NCBI GenBank assembly: GCA_021613375.1
Contig: CM038719.1
Span: 3,166,630-3,230,629 of the forward strand
Source of the DNA: Megaleporinus macrocephalus
Taxonomy: Eukaryota > Chordata > Actinopteri > Characiformes > Anostomidae
Length of the DNA stretch: 64,000 bases
Reading direction: 5' to 3'
Below are positions 24,128 through 36,454 of the stretch, piece after piece (the first letter of the stretch is position 1; every line of letters starts with the position of its first letter). The notes beneath the pieces were generated by a model. It was not told the origin of the DNA, made no database searches, and was given only the letters and a program-made list of their open reading frames with translations. The translations under genes and the position numbers were made by a program.

Positions 24128-26490
24128 GAGAAACATAACCTACCCTATACCTACCCCAGACATAAACTACCCTACATGTAACCTACCCCACATATACCCC
24201 TAATCTTAATTACCCTACACACATCGTTAACCTTAACCACCCTACACATAACCTACCCTATACCTACCCCAGACATAAACCACCCTACACATAACCTACC
24301 CTACAGTTACATCTATACTTAACCTTAACTACCCTACACAAAACCTACCCTATACCTACCCCAGACATAAACCACCCTACACATAACCTACCCTACAGTT
24401 ACATCTATACTTAACCTTAACTAACCTACACAAAACCTACCCTATACCTACCCCAGACATAAACCACCCTACACATAACCTACCCTACAGTTACATCTAT
24501 ACTTAACCTTAACCACCCTACACATAACCTACCCTATACCTACCCCAGACATAAACTACCCTACATGTAACCTACCCCACATATACCCCTAATCTTAACT
24601 ACCCTACACACATCGTTAACCTTAACCACCCTACACATAACCTACCCTATACCTACCCCAGACATAAACCACCCTACACATAACCTACCCTACAGTTACA
24701 TCTATACTTAACCTTAACTACCCTACACAAAACCTACCCTATACCTACCCCGACATAAACCATCCTACACATAACCTACCCTACAGTTACATCTATACTT
24801 AACCTTAACTAACCTACACAAAACCTACCCTATACCTACCCCAGACATAAACCACCCTACACATAACCTACCCTACAGTTACATCTATACTTAACCTTAA
24901 CTACCCTACACAAAACCTACCCTACACCTACCCCAGACATAAACTACCCTACACATAACCTACCCCACACATACCCCCAAGCTTAACTACCCTACACATA
25001 ACCTACCATACACCTAACTACCCTACACATAACCTACCCCACACATACCCCTAAGCTTAACTACCCTACACATAACCTACCCTACACAGACTGTTAACTT
25101 TAACCACCCTACACATAACCTACCCCACATACTCCTAAACTTAACTACCCTACACAGACCACAAACCTTAACCACCCTACACAGAACCCACCCTACACCT
25201 ACTTCTAGCTGTAACCACCCCACACATACCCCTAAGCTTAACTACCCTACACATAACCTACCATACACCTAACTACCCTACACATAACCTACCCTACACC
25301 TACCCCTAACCTCAACCATCCTACACATAACCTACCCTCGACCTACATCTATTCCTAAACATAACCGACCATACACCTGCCCCTAACCCTTTACCTTAAC
25401 CACCCTACACATAACCTACCCTATACCTACCCCAGACATAAACTACCCTACATGTTACCTACCCCACATATACCCCTAATCTTAACTACCCTACACACAT
25501 CGTTAACCTTAACCACCCTACACATAACCTACCCTATACCTACCCCAGACATAAACTACCCTACACATAACCTCCCCCACATATACCCCTAATCTTAACT
25601 ACCCCACACAGATCGTTAACCTTAACCACTCTACACATAACCTACCCTACAGTTACATCTATACTTAACCTTAACTACCCTACACAAAACCTACCCTACA
25701 CCTACCCCAGACATAAACTACCCTACAAATCACCTACCCCACACATACCCCCAAGCTTAACTACCCTACACATAACCCACCATACACCTAACTACCCTAC
25801 ACATAACCTACCCCACACATACCCCTAAGCTTAACTACCCTACACATAACCTACCCTACACAGACTGTTAACCTTAATCACCCTACACATAACCTACCCC
25901 ACATACTCCTAAACTTAACTACCCTACACAGACCACAAACCTTAACCACCCTACACAGAACCCACCCTACACCTACTTCTAGCTGTAACCACCCCACACA
26001 TACCCCTAAGCTTTACTACCCTACACATAACCTACCATACACCTAAATACCCTACACATAACCTACCCTACACCTACCCCTAACCTCAACCATCCTACAC
26101 ATAACCTACCCTCGATCTACATCCATCCCTAAACATAACCGACCATACACCTGCCCCTAACCCTTTACCTTAAGTACCCTACACATAACCTACCATACAC
26201 CTACTCCAAATGTTAACCACAGTATATATAACCTTCCCTATACCTACCCCCAATAATGACTACCCTGCACATAACTTACCCTTCACCTATCCCTAACTAC
26301 CCTACACATTATCTACCCTACACCCATCCCTAACATTTACTACCCTACACATAACCTACCCCTAACCTTAACTACCCTACACATTACCTACTCTACACCT
26401 ACCCCTAACCTTAACTACCCTACACATTATCTACTTTGCACATACCCATAACCTAAACTACTCTACACATAACCTACCCTACATCCACCA
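24128..26490. repeat. CCCTA-rich minisatellite with nested higher-order repeats
   Basis: The basic theme is ACCCTACACATAACCTACCC, about every 22 bp. Higher-order periods are visible. A 92-bp repeat (CAGACATAAACCACCCTAC) lies near 24270, 24362 and 24454. A 774-bp direct duplication pairs about 24850-25400 with about 25624-26174; both AAGCTT markers (24979/25753) and CTGCCCCTAACC markers (25377/26151) give exactly 774. The composition resembles telomeric CCCTAA, but there is no run of perfect telomere repeats. Confidence 0.95.
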
Positions 26491-27189
26491 TTACATTCCT
26501 CAGACATTACATCATTCAGATTATCCTCTGCAGCTGTACAGATGTAGCACAGCAGGCTGCGCAGCTGGTGAATAGCCCTCAGAATACATCGTACTTTGCC
26601 GCTATATCAGCTACTCTCAGCGTATCCACCGCTGTGCTGCATGTGTGCTTGCACAGAGCTGCCTAATAGAGCTCTCCAGGCTAAGCTGATGCTGTTTCCC
26701 TGCTGGCCGTCCATCTCTTCCAATCAGCAACTGGGCCGGTGGCCACTTCAGTTAGACAAAGGACGGGTCACAGAGTCCCACATGCCTGGCCAAGCCGCTC
26801 GCTAACAAAGCTTACACTTGCTACAATCCTGCTACAAAACTTAATTCACTATTGTTTGCAGCAGGCAGTGATAGTGACCAGGCCACTGTAGGTACCAGGC
26901 AGAGGTCCACATGTCAGTGGCTTCAAAGGTTCTGAAGAGTTTATGCTGGTCTGGTGCTGGTTTGGTCACTCACCCATCATGGTCATGCTAGTTGACCAGC
27001 ACACCAGCTTCCAGAACACAATATACTGTGGTGTTGGTGTAGAATTAGACACAATATTTTTAATTGATCATGGTATCAGTGGGCAGCGGTCCACCATCAC
27101 TAGGTCACCACCAGTCACAGGTTTCCTGTACACGGTAGTTAGCAAATCCAACAAACCCAATAATGATATTATTGTTATTGCCTCTCATC
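26491..27189. other. Anonymous DNA with a small inverted element
   Basis: At 26943-27016 GCTGGTCTGGTGCTGG is followed by TTGACCAGCACACCAGC, an imperfect inverted repeat typical of small fish MITEs. Open frames at 26596-26805 and 26943-27227 have no recognisable domain. Confidence 0.4.
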
Positions 27190-27930
27190 CTGAGAGTCCT
27201 ACAGTTTACCTGTACACAGGTAGGTGAAGGTAGTGTTACAGTTTACCTGTACACAGGTAGGTGAAGGTAGTGTTACAGTTTACCTGTACACAGGTAGGTG
27301 AAGGTAGTGTTACAGTTTATCTGTACACAGGTAAGTGAAGGTAGTGTTAAAGTTTACCTGTACACAGGTAGGTGAAGGTAGTGTTACAGTTTACCTGTAC
27401 ACAGGTAAGTGAAGGTAGTGTTACAGTTTATCTGTACACAGGTAAGTGAAGGTAGTGTTACAGTTTACCTGTACACAGGTAGGTGAAGGTAGTGTTACAG
27501 TTTACCTGTACACAGGTAGGTGAAGGTAGTGTTACAGTTTATCTGTACACAGGTAGGTGAAGGTAGTATCACAGTTTACCTGTACACAGGTAGGTGAAGG
27601 TAGTGTTACAGTTTATCTGTACACAGGTAGGTGAAGGTAGTATTACAGTTTACCTGTACACAGGTAGGTGAAGGTAGTGTTACAGTTTACCTGTACACAG
27701 GTAGGTAAGTGTAGTGTTACAGTTTACCTGTACACAGGTAGGTAAGTGTAGTGTTACAGTTTACCTGTACACAGGTAGGTGAAGGTAGTGTTACAGTTTA
27801 CCTGTACACATGTACGTGAAGGTAGTGTTAGACAGTTTACCTGTACACAGGTAGGTGAAGGTAGTGTTACAGTTTACCTGTACACAGGTAGGTGAAGGTA
27901 GTGTTACAGCTTACCTGTACACAGGTCGCT
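27190..27930. repeat. 37-bp minisatellite with a palindrome in each unit
   Basis: About 20 copies of GTGTTACAGTTTACCTG plus TACACAGGTAGGTGAAGGTA. Each unit carries TACCTGTACACAGGTA: two 7-bp arms around AC, able to form a hairpin. Variants include TATCTG and AGGTAAG. The right end abuts a SINE-like sequence. Confidence 0.96.
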
Positions 27931-27935
27931 AAAGG

Positions 27936-28030
27936 TAGGGATAGGAGTTTTACCCAAGAACTTTTGATGGTATAGTATAAGGTGGTTATCCCAGTGGGGA
28001 ATTGAACCCCACCTGGGCAGCAATGAAACC
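27936..28030 (-). mobile_element. SINE-like dispersed repeat next to the palindromic array
   Basis: On the minus strand it carries GGGGTTCAATTCCCCAC, which contains a B-box-like GGTTCAATTCC, followed by AAAGTTCTTGGGTAAAAC. The tail runs toward lower coordinates into the 37-bp array. It is a short fragment, so the family is uncertain. Confidence 0.5.
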
Positions 28031-29572
28031 CACTTCACTATAGAATGAATAACTACTGCTATTGTTAGCATTTGGACAATGGCAGCACATCTGGCAGTCC
28101 ATTAGGTATGAAGATGATACTACATTGGCATGCAAAGGTGGAAATACACTCATACATACCAAAACAACTGTAAACATAGAAGATTAGATTTGATGTGGTT
28201 AATTTAGAAGTCAATTTGTCTAAATCTTCTCTGATAGCAACTTGGTTGGGTAGCATGTTCCTCCTTCTTACCCCCCTCCATCAGTCAGCGCCTTGCTAGC
28301 CAGCATGGGCATCTAGTAGCTAACATAACAGAATTAGCAGTTAGTGTGCTCCTTCAATTAAGCTGAGCTGCGGATTAATGTAGCTTTAATAGATGTGATG
28401 GAGCTTCAAGTATCTCAAAAGAAGCTAATGCTAGTCTTCACCCTCCAGCCAAGGAAGGAACCTCAGTAGACCGAGTGTTTAAGGGATGTAAGAATTGGGA
28501 CAGTCGACATCTGCATAGTATGATGTAAAATGCTGTCTATGTGGATACGTACTAGGTCTTAAAGAGACTCATTATAGCATAAAATATCTGTGTAGCATCA
28601 GTGTTAGCAGCCTAGCCAAATAGCTTGCCTCACCTAGCCTACCATGCTAGGTAGAAGCAGTAAGTAATGCTGTTTCATCACCGAAGACTCTCCAGATTTA
28701 TTTTAGGTTAACAAATCGTCAGAGCATCAGCTGCTTCATGAGCGTACAGTCTATCAGTCGGTCACGGTGCTCGCTCTGACTGAGAGACGGTTATGTAGGC
28801 TACTGTCGAGGAGGTCTGTGAGTGAGTACGAGCGAGTGCGTTCATGTACAATCCTCCATGTACATTCAGTTCTTTTAGTAGTGTATTCATGTGCAATCCT
28901 CAGTCATGTACTTGTGTGATCCAGTGAATGAGTTAGCCTCTGTGAATGAGTAATCCTCTCTCACAGTCCACCTACAGGCCTCCTCCTCCTCCTCCTCCTC
29001 CTTGTCCTTTTCACTGGGATCCTCCTCTGTGTCTCTGCCGAAGGAACCCTAGGAAATAATAGCTGCTTTGAAGCGCCAACTTTTGCCCTCGTTCATGACA
29101 TTTGGGGGCATTTTATGAGCGACATTTAACCAGAATGCTAATTTGATCTTAAACAGTAGAAAACTTGCAGTTTCAGCGTAGTGGTGTTAGCGTTCTGATT
29201 TGATTCTCATTTGTATTATTGTTTACCAAAAGTCCAGGCATTAACATAAGAGATATGATGATTCTGCAGATCCACGCTTCAGTTCAGACCTCAATCTTTG
29301 ATCCATGGTTTGGTTCATACCTCTGTTTCTGGGTTTTGTGAACTTGCTTTCGGTGGGATGAATAAGAAAAAAGAAAATGGGTTTTAATTTGCCAACAGTT
29401 TGGAGCACCCAAGAGAAACTTCACATCATTAAATGTAATGAGAGACCAACAAGTTGCAACAGTGGTGGTATCTCTATGTACAAGACCGTGGACTTGACCG
29501 AGGACTTGGCACCACAGTTTTGGGCTCACAGTTTCACCAAATTAGCATAACCATTCAGTGGACCCAACTAAC
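28031..29572. other. Anonymous single-copy-like DNA
   Basis: About 1.5 kb of mixed composition with no array other than the short TCC run. Small open frames (27986-28256 and 29284-29529, minus) have no recognisable domain. Confidence 0.45.
28979..29002. repeat. (TCC)n trinucleotide run
   Basis: Eight CCT/TCC copies. Confidence 0.95.
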
Positions 29573-30565
29573 CAAGCCTTAAGGCCCCAGTCCATTATCC
29601 CTCCTCCACCAAACTTTACTGTTGGGACTATGCATTCCGGCACATAGCCTATTCCTGAATTAATCCACCAAACCCAGATATTCCCATTCCCTCCTCCACC
29701 AAATCTGATATCCCTCCTCCACTAAACTTTACTCTCGGGACTGTACATTCCGGTTGGTAGTGTTCTCCTTGATTCATACACCAAACCCAGATTTGTCTAT
29801 CCCTCCTGTATCTAGTGCATTATTCCTCCTCCACCAAACTTTACTGTTGGGGCGGTATATTCCAGTAAATAGCATTCTACTGGATTCATCTGCCAAACCC
29901 AAATTTGCCCACCCCTCCTCCAGCAAGTTTGTTATCCCTCCTCCACCAAACTTTACTGTTGGGATGGTACATTCTAGCAAACAGCGTTTTCCTTGATTCG
30001 TACACCAAATCCAGATTTGCCCCTCCTTCATCCTCCTAGTTTGTTATCCCTTCTCCACCAAGTCTTTTATCCCTCCTCCACCAACCTTAACTGCTGGGAT
30101 AGTACATTCCAGTTGGCAGAATTCTCTTTGATTCATCCACCAAACCCATATTTATTTATCCCTCCTGCACCTAGTCCATTATCTCTCCTCCATCAAACTT
30201 TACTGTTGGGATGGTACATTCCGGTAAATAGCGTTCTCCTTGATTAATCCACCAAACACAGATTTGTCTATTCCTCCTGCATCGAGTTCATTATCCCTCC
30301 TCCACCAAACTTTACTCTAAGGACCGTATATTCTGGTTGGTAGTGTTCTCCTTGATTCATCCACCAAACCCAGATTTGTCTATTCCTCCTGCATCAAGTC
30401 CATTATTCCTCCTCCACCAAACTTTACTCTAAGGACCGTATATTCTGGTTGGTAGTGTTCTCTTTGAATAATCCACCAAATTTAGATTTGTCTATTCCTC
30501 CTGCACCTAGTCTATTATGCCTCCTCTACCAAACTTTACTATTGGGACTATACATTCCCAGATTT
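29573..30565 (-). repeat. About 112-bp minisatellite made from Tc1 transposase sequence
   Basis: Nine copies carry CTCCACCAAACTTTACTG at roughly 112-bp spacing (first near 29606, last near 30525). On the minus strand several units read [10 protein letters not shown], a conserved stretch in the catalytic region of fish Tc1-like transposases, followed by residues of the surrounding segment in broken frames. The last unit is continuous with the Tc1 remnant at 30525-30862. No unit has an intact frame over its full length. Confidence 0.85.
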
Positions 30566-30862
30566 GGCCATCTGACTGCAAGACAGTGTCCAGATCCCAG
30601 TGTTGGTGTGCTTTACACCACTCTGGCTGACAGTTGGCATTGCACATAGTGATCTTAGGCTTGCATGGAGCTGCTCAGTCATGGAGACCCATTTCATTAA
30701 GCACCTGAAGCACATTTCTTGACCTGATGTTGCTTCTAGCTTGGAACTTTGTAGAAGAGCAGCAGAGGGCTCCTCTGTGTACTTTATAAGTTTGGGTGGC
30801 CTACTGCTTTGTGGCTGGGCTGCCCAGTTGACCAGGGAAGGTGTAGCAGGGCCTCATTTGAA
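30525..30862 (-). pseudogene. Degenerate Tc1-like transposase fragment
   Basis: Read on the minus strand, the DNA follows the order of a fish Tc1-like transposase gene. The parts nearer its start lie at 30790-30862 (GGCCTACTGCTTTGTGGC on the plus strand), and the part encoding KPKITMCNA lies near 30650. It continues into the segment tandemly copied at lower coordinates. Stops, frameshifts and an internal deletion make it non-functional. The Tc1/mariner superfamily call is firm; the subfamily is not. Confidence 0.8.
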
Positions 30863-31336
30863 ATCATTGCGCTCTTCAGCTCTGCCTTTAATTGCAAGTC
30901 TTGTTAGCTCTTAATGGGAAATCAGGAGATCTATGTCCACATATTTCTGGCCACATTGCGTAACTTCTCTGGGGGCAGATTTTAATCAGCTGAAGTGGAC
31001 GAAGACAAATTCTCTGAATGGACCGCTGATGAGACATTAAGAACCCTGAAATGTCGAATATGGGAGCCCCTGGTTATTTCTGACACTGATTGAAGCGCCG
31101 GCTTGCTTAGAACCATCGCAGGCCGGATGAGGGATTTGGGGCCAATGCTAACGTTCAGCATGCAGTGATGGATTGTGGATGTGCTGGTGTGATTGGCTGG
31201 GCCGGCAGCGTGCATTAATAATGAAAGAAGGCTGTATTTATAGTAACTGCGGAGGGTGGCGGTGCTGGGAATGGAGAATTATGCATGAGAGAGCCTCCCT
31301 TACCAGCTAGCTACCTTCCCACCGCCTGCCTGCGAG
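30863..31336. other. Anonymous DNA before the poly-C run
   Basis: The first part may still be decayed Tc1. The region 31230-31330 is GC-rich and low in repeats. No exon recognised. Confidence 0.4.
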
Positions 31337-31337
31337 C

Positions 31338-31368
<31 letters not shown>

Positions 31369-31376
31369 ACCCCAGA
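31337..31376. repeat. Poly-C homopolymer, 40 bases
   Basis: Forty uninterrupted Cs, so 40 Gs on the other strand. The length may be unreliable because sequencing and polymerase slippage affect such runs. Confidence 0.9.
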
Positions 31377-31972
31377 GCACCGTGACTAACAGCTGCAGAA
31401 ATAGCGAGGAGCCGACACAAAGTCACTCACTCTTATCTTGGAGCGGAGACAGTCAGACTGTACTGGAGTGTTGTAAACACTCTCGCATCAGGTAATCCCG
31501 CCGCTACTTTCCGGCCCTCCGCAACCAAAAACTGACAGGAGCAACGCGCGCCCAGAGTCTTCCTCATTACCGACTCCGGGTTTTATTCCTGACCTGCTGT
31601 CAACACAAGGTCACGTTGTTAATGGCTCATGAGACGCTCCAAAAAGTCCTGCCTCGCTTCAACCCAGAGAACAGCTGCTGAAGCCCCGAGGTAATTATGG
31701 AAGACATGCGCGCTAATGATGGCCATGATGACCGAATTAACATTTGAAAGCAGAAAGCCATCACACACAGAGAATTCACCAGATCACGTCCCACTTCTGT
31801 GCCAACACTCAGCCAACGGACATCTTCAAACACACAGAGACCAAGTGGAAGCGCTCCACGCTGGCCAGTGTATCAGCTGATCATTTAATATAACGTTCTA
31901 AATATCTAGAGAGAGTAGAGACACTAGGAGATCTCACTACTCAACGGATTGACCATTTACAAAACTACTTAT

Positions 31973-31975
<3 letters not shown>
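31377..31975. other. Low-repeat segment, possible regulatory DNA
   Basis: Mixed composition without arrays. The block 31380-31830 has no recent repeats, but I see no splice sites or coding frame that would make it an exon. Confidence 0.35.

Positions 31976-32003
<28 letters not shown>
31976..32003. repeat. (TAA)n microsatellite
   Basis: About nine TAA copies leading directly into the 59-bp array. Confidence 0.95.
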
Positions 32004-32608
32004 GTGGTATTAGTTTACTGGTGTTAGTGGTGATACTGTACTGGGTGAATGATGGTCTCAGTGTGGTATCAGGTTAGTGGTGTTAGTGGTGATACTGTAC
32101 TGGGTGAGTGATGGTCTCAGTGTGGTATCAGGTTAGTGGTATTAGTGGTGATACTGTACTGGGTAAGTGATGGTCTCAGTGTGTTATCAGGTTAGTGGTG
32201 TTAGTGGTGATACTGTACTGGGTGAGTGATGGTCTCTCAGTTTGGTATCAGGTTAGTGGTGATACTGTACTGGGTGAATGATGGTCTCAGTGTGGTATCA
32301 GGTTAGTGGTATTAGTGGTGATACTGTACTGGGTGAGTGATGGTCTCAGTGTGGTATCAGGTTAGTGGTGTTAATGGTGATACTGTACTGGGTGAGTGAT
32401 GGTCTCAGTGTGGTATCAGGTTAGTGGTATTAGTGGTGATACTGTACTGGGTGAGTGATGGTCTCAGTGTGGTATCAGGTTAGTGGTGATACTGTACTGG
32501 GTGAGTGGTGGTCTCTCAGTGTGGTATCAGGTTAGTGGTGATACTGTACTGGGTAAGTGATGGTCTCAGTGTGGTATTAGTTTACTGGTATTAGTGGTGA
32601 TACTTTTC
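32004..32608. repeat. 59-bp minisatellite, about 10 copies
   Basis: The unit contains TGTGGTATCAGGTTAGTGG, then GATACTGTACTGGGTGAG, then TGATGGTCTCAG. Some units lack the 12-bp GTGTTAGTGGTG portion. Confidence 0.96.
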
Positions 32609-33751
32609 CACTGTATGACTCGACTCGACTGGCTTTTGGTACCAGCTTCCGACCCTTAGCAGATCCTTCCATCTGTAGAAGAAGGTATAATTGACATTAA
32701 TGAGTCACTTTCAAACAAGAAAAAGAAGTTAGTGGGTTCAGATGGAGCTTGGGGAACTTTCTATAGCCGGAAACTGAACCTGTGTTTAGTTTTAGAGCAC
32801 GTACCGTCATCTCGGAATAATGAATATTAATATGTGTGTCCTAAGACCCCCACTTCCCACCGCATGACAATATGGTCCACTCAGGTCCCGGTTATAGAAC
32901 CCGACCTCTTATTTTATTTACCACTAATGACTTTACTCGGAGCTCATTTACGTCCTTCAAATGTCAGACGGGCTTTTGTTTTTCTTATCAGTCATGTAAC
33001 ACAGTATCGAGTGGCGAACACTAATTGGCTGAGTGCCGCTGCTGTAGATCAATGTGAAAGATGATAAATGCGCTGCGGTTCTCTCTCTGTTTCCTCGTCA
33101 ACTTTATACCCCAGTATTACACGTTTTTCAAGGCATATAAGTCATATTATTTATTTACACACTCTTCTACTCTAAACATGATAAACATGCCTGAAGAAAG
33201 CAAGCGTTCTCTTAGAGTTGCACTTCAAAGACTACAGTGGCCTGATGGTGTAATAATAAGCGTAGCAGCCGCAATAAAGCTGCAGTAGCTTGTTTAACAT
33301 GGCTTTTTTGCATTTTCCCATTTGTCTTCATTACCGTTTCCACAGAGATCTAACGCTTCTCTGGCTTTTGTCTTTATTCCTGCTCCGGTTGTGGGTAAGA
33401 CCTCCATCAATGACTCATCGGCTGCACATTTATAAACCAATAATAACACATTTCTAAGCATAGAATGATAAAATCATTGGGATCAAATGAATGCGCAGAG
33501 CTAATAATACGTATACAATGTCAATGAAGAGGTTAATCAGGCCTGAGCTGCAGTCAAAGCTGTCATTTATTACAACTCTGTATTACTTACCATGTCACTA
33601 AACATCCTTGTGCTGTTATTGGAATAATCTTTGACTCTGCTCACATGGAGTGCTGAGTGAAATGAGAACCTGGTTCTGTTTAAACTAATTTTCTTATCTA
33701 GAACTCAGCTGCCCAGCTAGCTAACCGGCTGCAAGAAAGCAAACATGCTTA
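32609..33751. other. Anonymous DNA, left edge repeat-like
   Basis: TTTTCCACTGTATGACTCGA near 32605 resembles the terminus of a dispersed fish MITE, but I find no matching inverted end. The rest is AT-rich with no recognisable exon. Confidence 0.4.
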
Positions 33752-34414
33752 ACAGCCTCCATATCCCTATATAGTACATACATACATCAAACCCAGGCTG
33801 TGTCCCAAACACCTCCATATCCCTACATAGTACATACATACATACATCAAACCCAGACTGAGTCCCAAACACCTCCATATCCCTACATAATACATACATA
33901 CATCAAACCCAGACTGAGTCCTAAACACCTCCATATCCCTACATAGTACATACATAATCAAACCCAGGCTGTGTCCCAAACACCTCCATATCCCTACATA
34001 GTACATACATACATACATCAAACCCAGACTGAGTCCCAAACACCTCCATATCCCTACATAGTACATACATACATCAAACCCAGACTGAGTCCCAAACTCC
34101 TCCATATCCCTACATAGTACATACATACATCAAACCCAGACTGAGTCCCAAACACCTCCATATCCCTACATAGTACATACATAATCAAACCCAGGCTGTG
34201 TCCCAAACACCTCCATATCCCTACATAGTACATACATACATCAAACCCAGACTATCAAACACCTCCTTATCCCTACATAGTATATACATACATCAAACCC
34301 AGACTGAGTCCCAAACACCTCCATATCCCTACATAATACATACATACATCAAACCCAGACTGAGTCCCAAACACCTCCATATCCCTACATAGTACATACA
34401 TACATACATCAAAC
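33752..34414. repeat. 56-bp minisatellite, block 1, about 12 copies
   Basis: The unit includes ACCTCCATATCCCTACATAG, then TACATACATACATCAAACC, then CAGACTGAGTCCCAAAC. It is continuous with block 2, whose unit is a diverged relative. Confidence 0.95.
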
Positions 34415-35278
34415 CCAGGCTGCATCCCAAACGTCTCTGTATCCCTATATAGTGCATACATAATCAAACCCAGGCTGCATCCCAAACGTCTCTGTATCCC
34501 TATATAGTGCATACATAATCAAACCCAGGCTGCATCCCAAACGTCTCTGTATCCCTATATAGTGCATACATAATCAAACCCAGGCTGCATCCCAAACGTC
34601 TCTGTATCCCTATATAGTGCGTACATAATCAAACCCAGGCTGCATCCCTAACGACTCTGTATCCCTATATAGTACGTACATAATCAAACCCAGGCTGCAT
34701 CCCAAACGTCTCTGTATCCCTATATAGTGCATACATAATAAACCCAGGCTGCATCCCAAACGTCTCTGCATCCCTATATAGTGCATACATAATCAAACCC
34801 AGGCTGCATCCCAAACGACTCTGTATCCCTATATAGTGCATACATAATCAAACCCAGGCTGCATCCCAAACGTCTCTGTATCCCTATATAGTGCATACAT
34901 AATCAAACCCAAGCTGCATCCCTAACGACTCTGTATCCCTATATAGTGCATACATAATCAACCCAGGCTGCATCCCAAACGTCTCTGTATCCCTATATAG
35001 TGCATACATAATCAAACCCAGGCTGCATCCCAAACGTCTCTGTATCCCTATATAGTGCATACATAATTAAACCCAGGCTGCATCCCAAACGTCTCTGTAT
35101 CCCTGTATAGTGCATACATAATCAAACCCAGGCTGCATCCCAAACGTCTCTGCATCCCTATATAGTGCATACATAATCAAACCCAGGCTGCATCCCAAAC
35201 GTCTCTGTATCCCTATATAGTGCATACATAATCAAACCCAGACTCAGTCGTAAACACCTGTGTATACCTATATAGTGA
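34415..35278. repeat. 55-bp minisatellite, block 2, about 15 copies
   Basis: The unit includes GTCTCTGTATCCCTATATAG, then TGCATACATAATCAAACC, then CAGGCTGCATCCCAAAC. The unit changes abruptly from block 1 near 34415. The theme of CTGCATCCCAAA followed by CCCTATATAGTGCA resembles a short dispersed fish repeat (GCGTCCCAAA...CTATATAGTGCA) that also appears in single form near 46970 and 51260. Confidence 0.95.
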
Positions 35279-36369
35279 TTGGTTTACAAATTACAAGGTC
35301 ACATATGATTGGTGTGTCCTTACATTTGACTGATAGTGTAAAGAAATGGAAAGGCCATTGGAATAGCTGGCACATGTAGCACTTCTGTGGCACAACAAAT
35401 TTAGTCAGGGTTGCCAGATTGCTAGCAGCTCAACATATAGTCACCCACACACAGCAGAGTCCTAGTTAATCTAACAAAGCAGTAACATATATTAGCCAGT
35501 TATACTGTGGAGTCCGTCACAGGCTCTGAGGGTCTGAGGGGGGAGTGGCCATGTAAAGTGGCTCAGCGAGTTCATCGTGCTCACATTTATAGGCCGGTTT
35601 GTTGTGACTGCTGTTGTTGTCGCTGGGTGGTTTAATTAAAGGGTTAATTAGACTAAATGGAACCAAATGGGGGGCTTACAGTGTGTTTAAGTGTCCGTGC
35701 TCATCGGATGTCATGTCCTCCCGCGTTCCCCCCTCCCTGAGTTTCGTGTTGGGGTTAGTGCTGGGCTGGGAATTTCTCATTGCCGGTTGAAGTGCAGTAT
35801 TCATTCCAACACTAGGGGGCGCTGCAGAAAGAGGCTACGTTCAGGTTAAAGGAGTAACTATGATCACGCAGTTGTTTCAGCTACAGTTCAACTGTGGACA
35901 ACACACAGTTTCAGTGGTCCACGTTCTATTAGCCCAACCAGCAACTCCCAGTGAACACTATGGAGAAGAGCTGTGCGGTGGGAGAAGAAAGGAAAGGGAA
36001 TAGAAAGAGCAGAGCGAGGGATGAAGAGGATGGAGAGTGGGAGGAAATAATAAAATTTGGGAGAAGAGAGGAATAGAGAGGAGATGAAGAGGACAAGATA
36101 AAGAGGGATCAACGTGTCTGACGTGTAGTGATATTGATTGGCCTACATAGAATAGATTAAGACAATAAAAAGGCCTTCACTCTCTCTCTCACTCGCCCTC
36201 TCCTTCTCTCCCTCTCTCTCTCTCCTCCAGATATAAGAAGTGTATAAATCAGATTTGATCTTTGACTTCTGCTTATTCATCTCTTTATTTTCCCACATCA
36301 TTTATCTGACACTCTCTAGCCGCACTGACAGAACCAGCAGCAGCATAACTTCAGAACATCAACCAGACA
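35279..36369. other. Anonymous DNA with a CTCF-like site and a CT run
   Basis: Mixed sequence with a CTCF-like motif (listed separately) and a CT-rich patch at 36178-36230. The minus-strand frame at 35888-36112 lies in purine-rich sequence and has no recognisable domain. Confidence 0.45.
35808..35827 (+). promoter_or_regulatory. Strong CTCF-like motif
   Basis: The sequence AACACTAGGGGGCGCTGCAG holds the full CTCF core CACTAGGGGGCGCTG, including the CpG. Of the CTCF-like sites in this window this is the closest to the vertebrate consensus. Whether it is bound is not knowable from sequence. Confidence 0.55.
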
Positions 36370-36378
36370 TCAGTGAGA

Positions 36379-36409
<31 letters not shown>

Positions 36410-36412
36410 TGA

Positions 36413-36454
<42 letters not shown>

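Noticed and set aside
24128..26490. True telomere or interstitial telomeric repeat
   Set aside because: There is no run of perfect CCCTAA units; the theme is a longer, different monomer.
27190..27930. CRISPR array
   Set aside because: Palindromic repeats are present, but there are no unique spacers; the sequence between palindromes is itself repeated. The setting is a vertebrate genome.
32605..33370. Complete MITE starting TTTTCCACTGTATGACTCGA
   Set aside because: No matching inverted end was found, so only the left edge is repeat-like.
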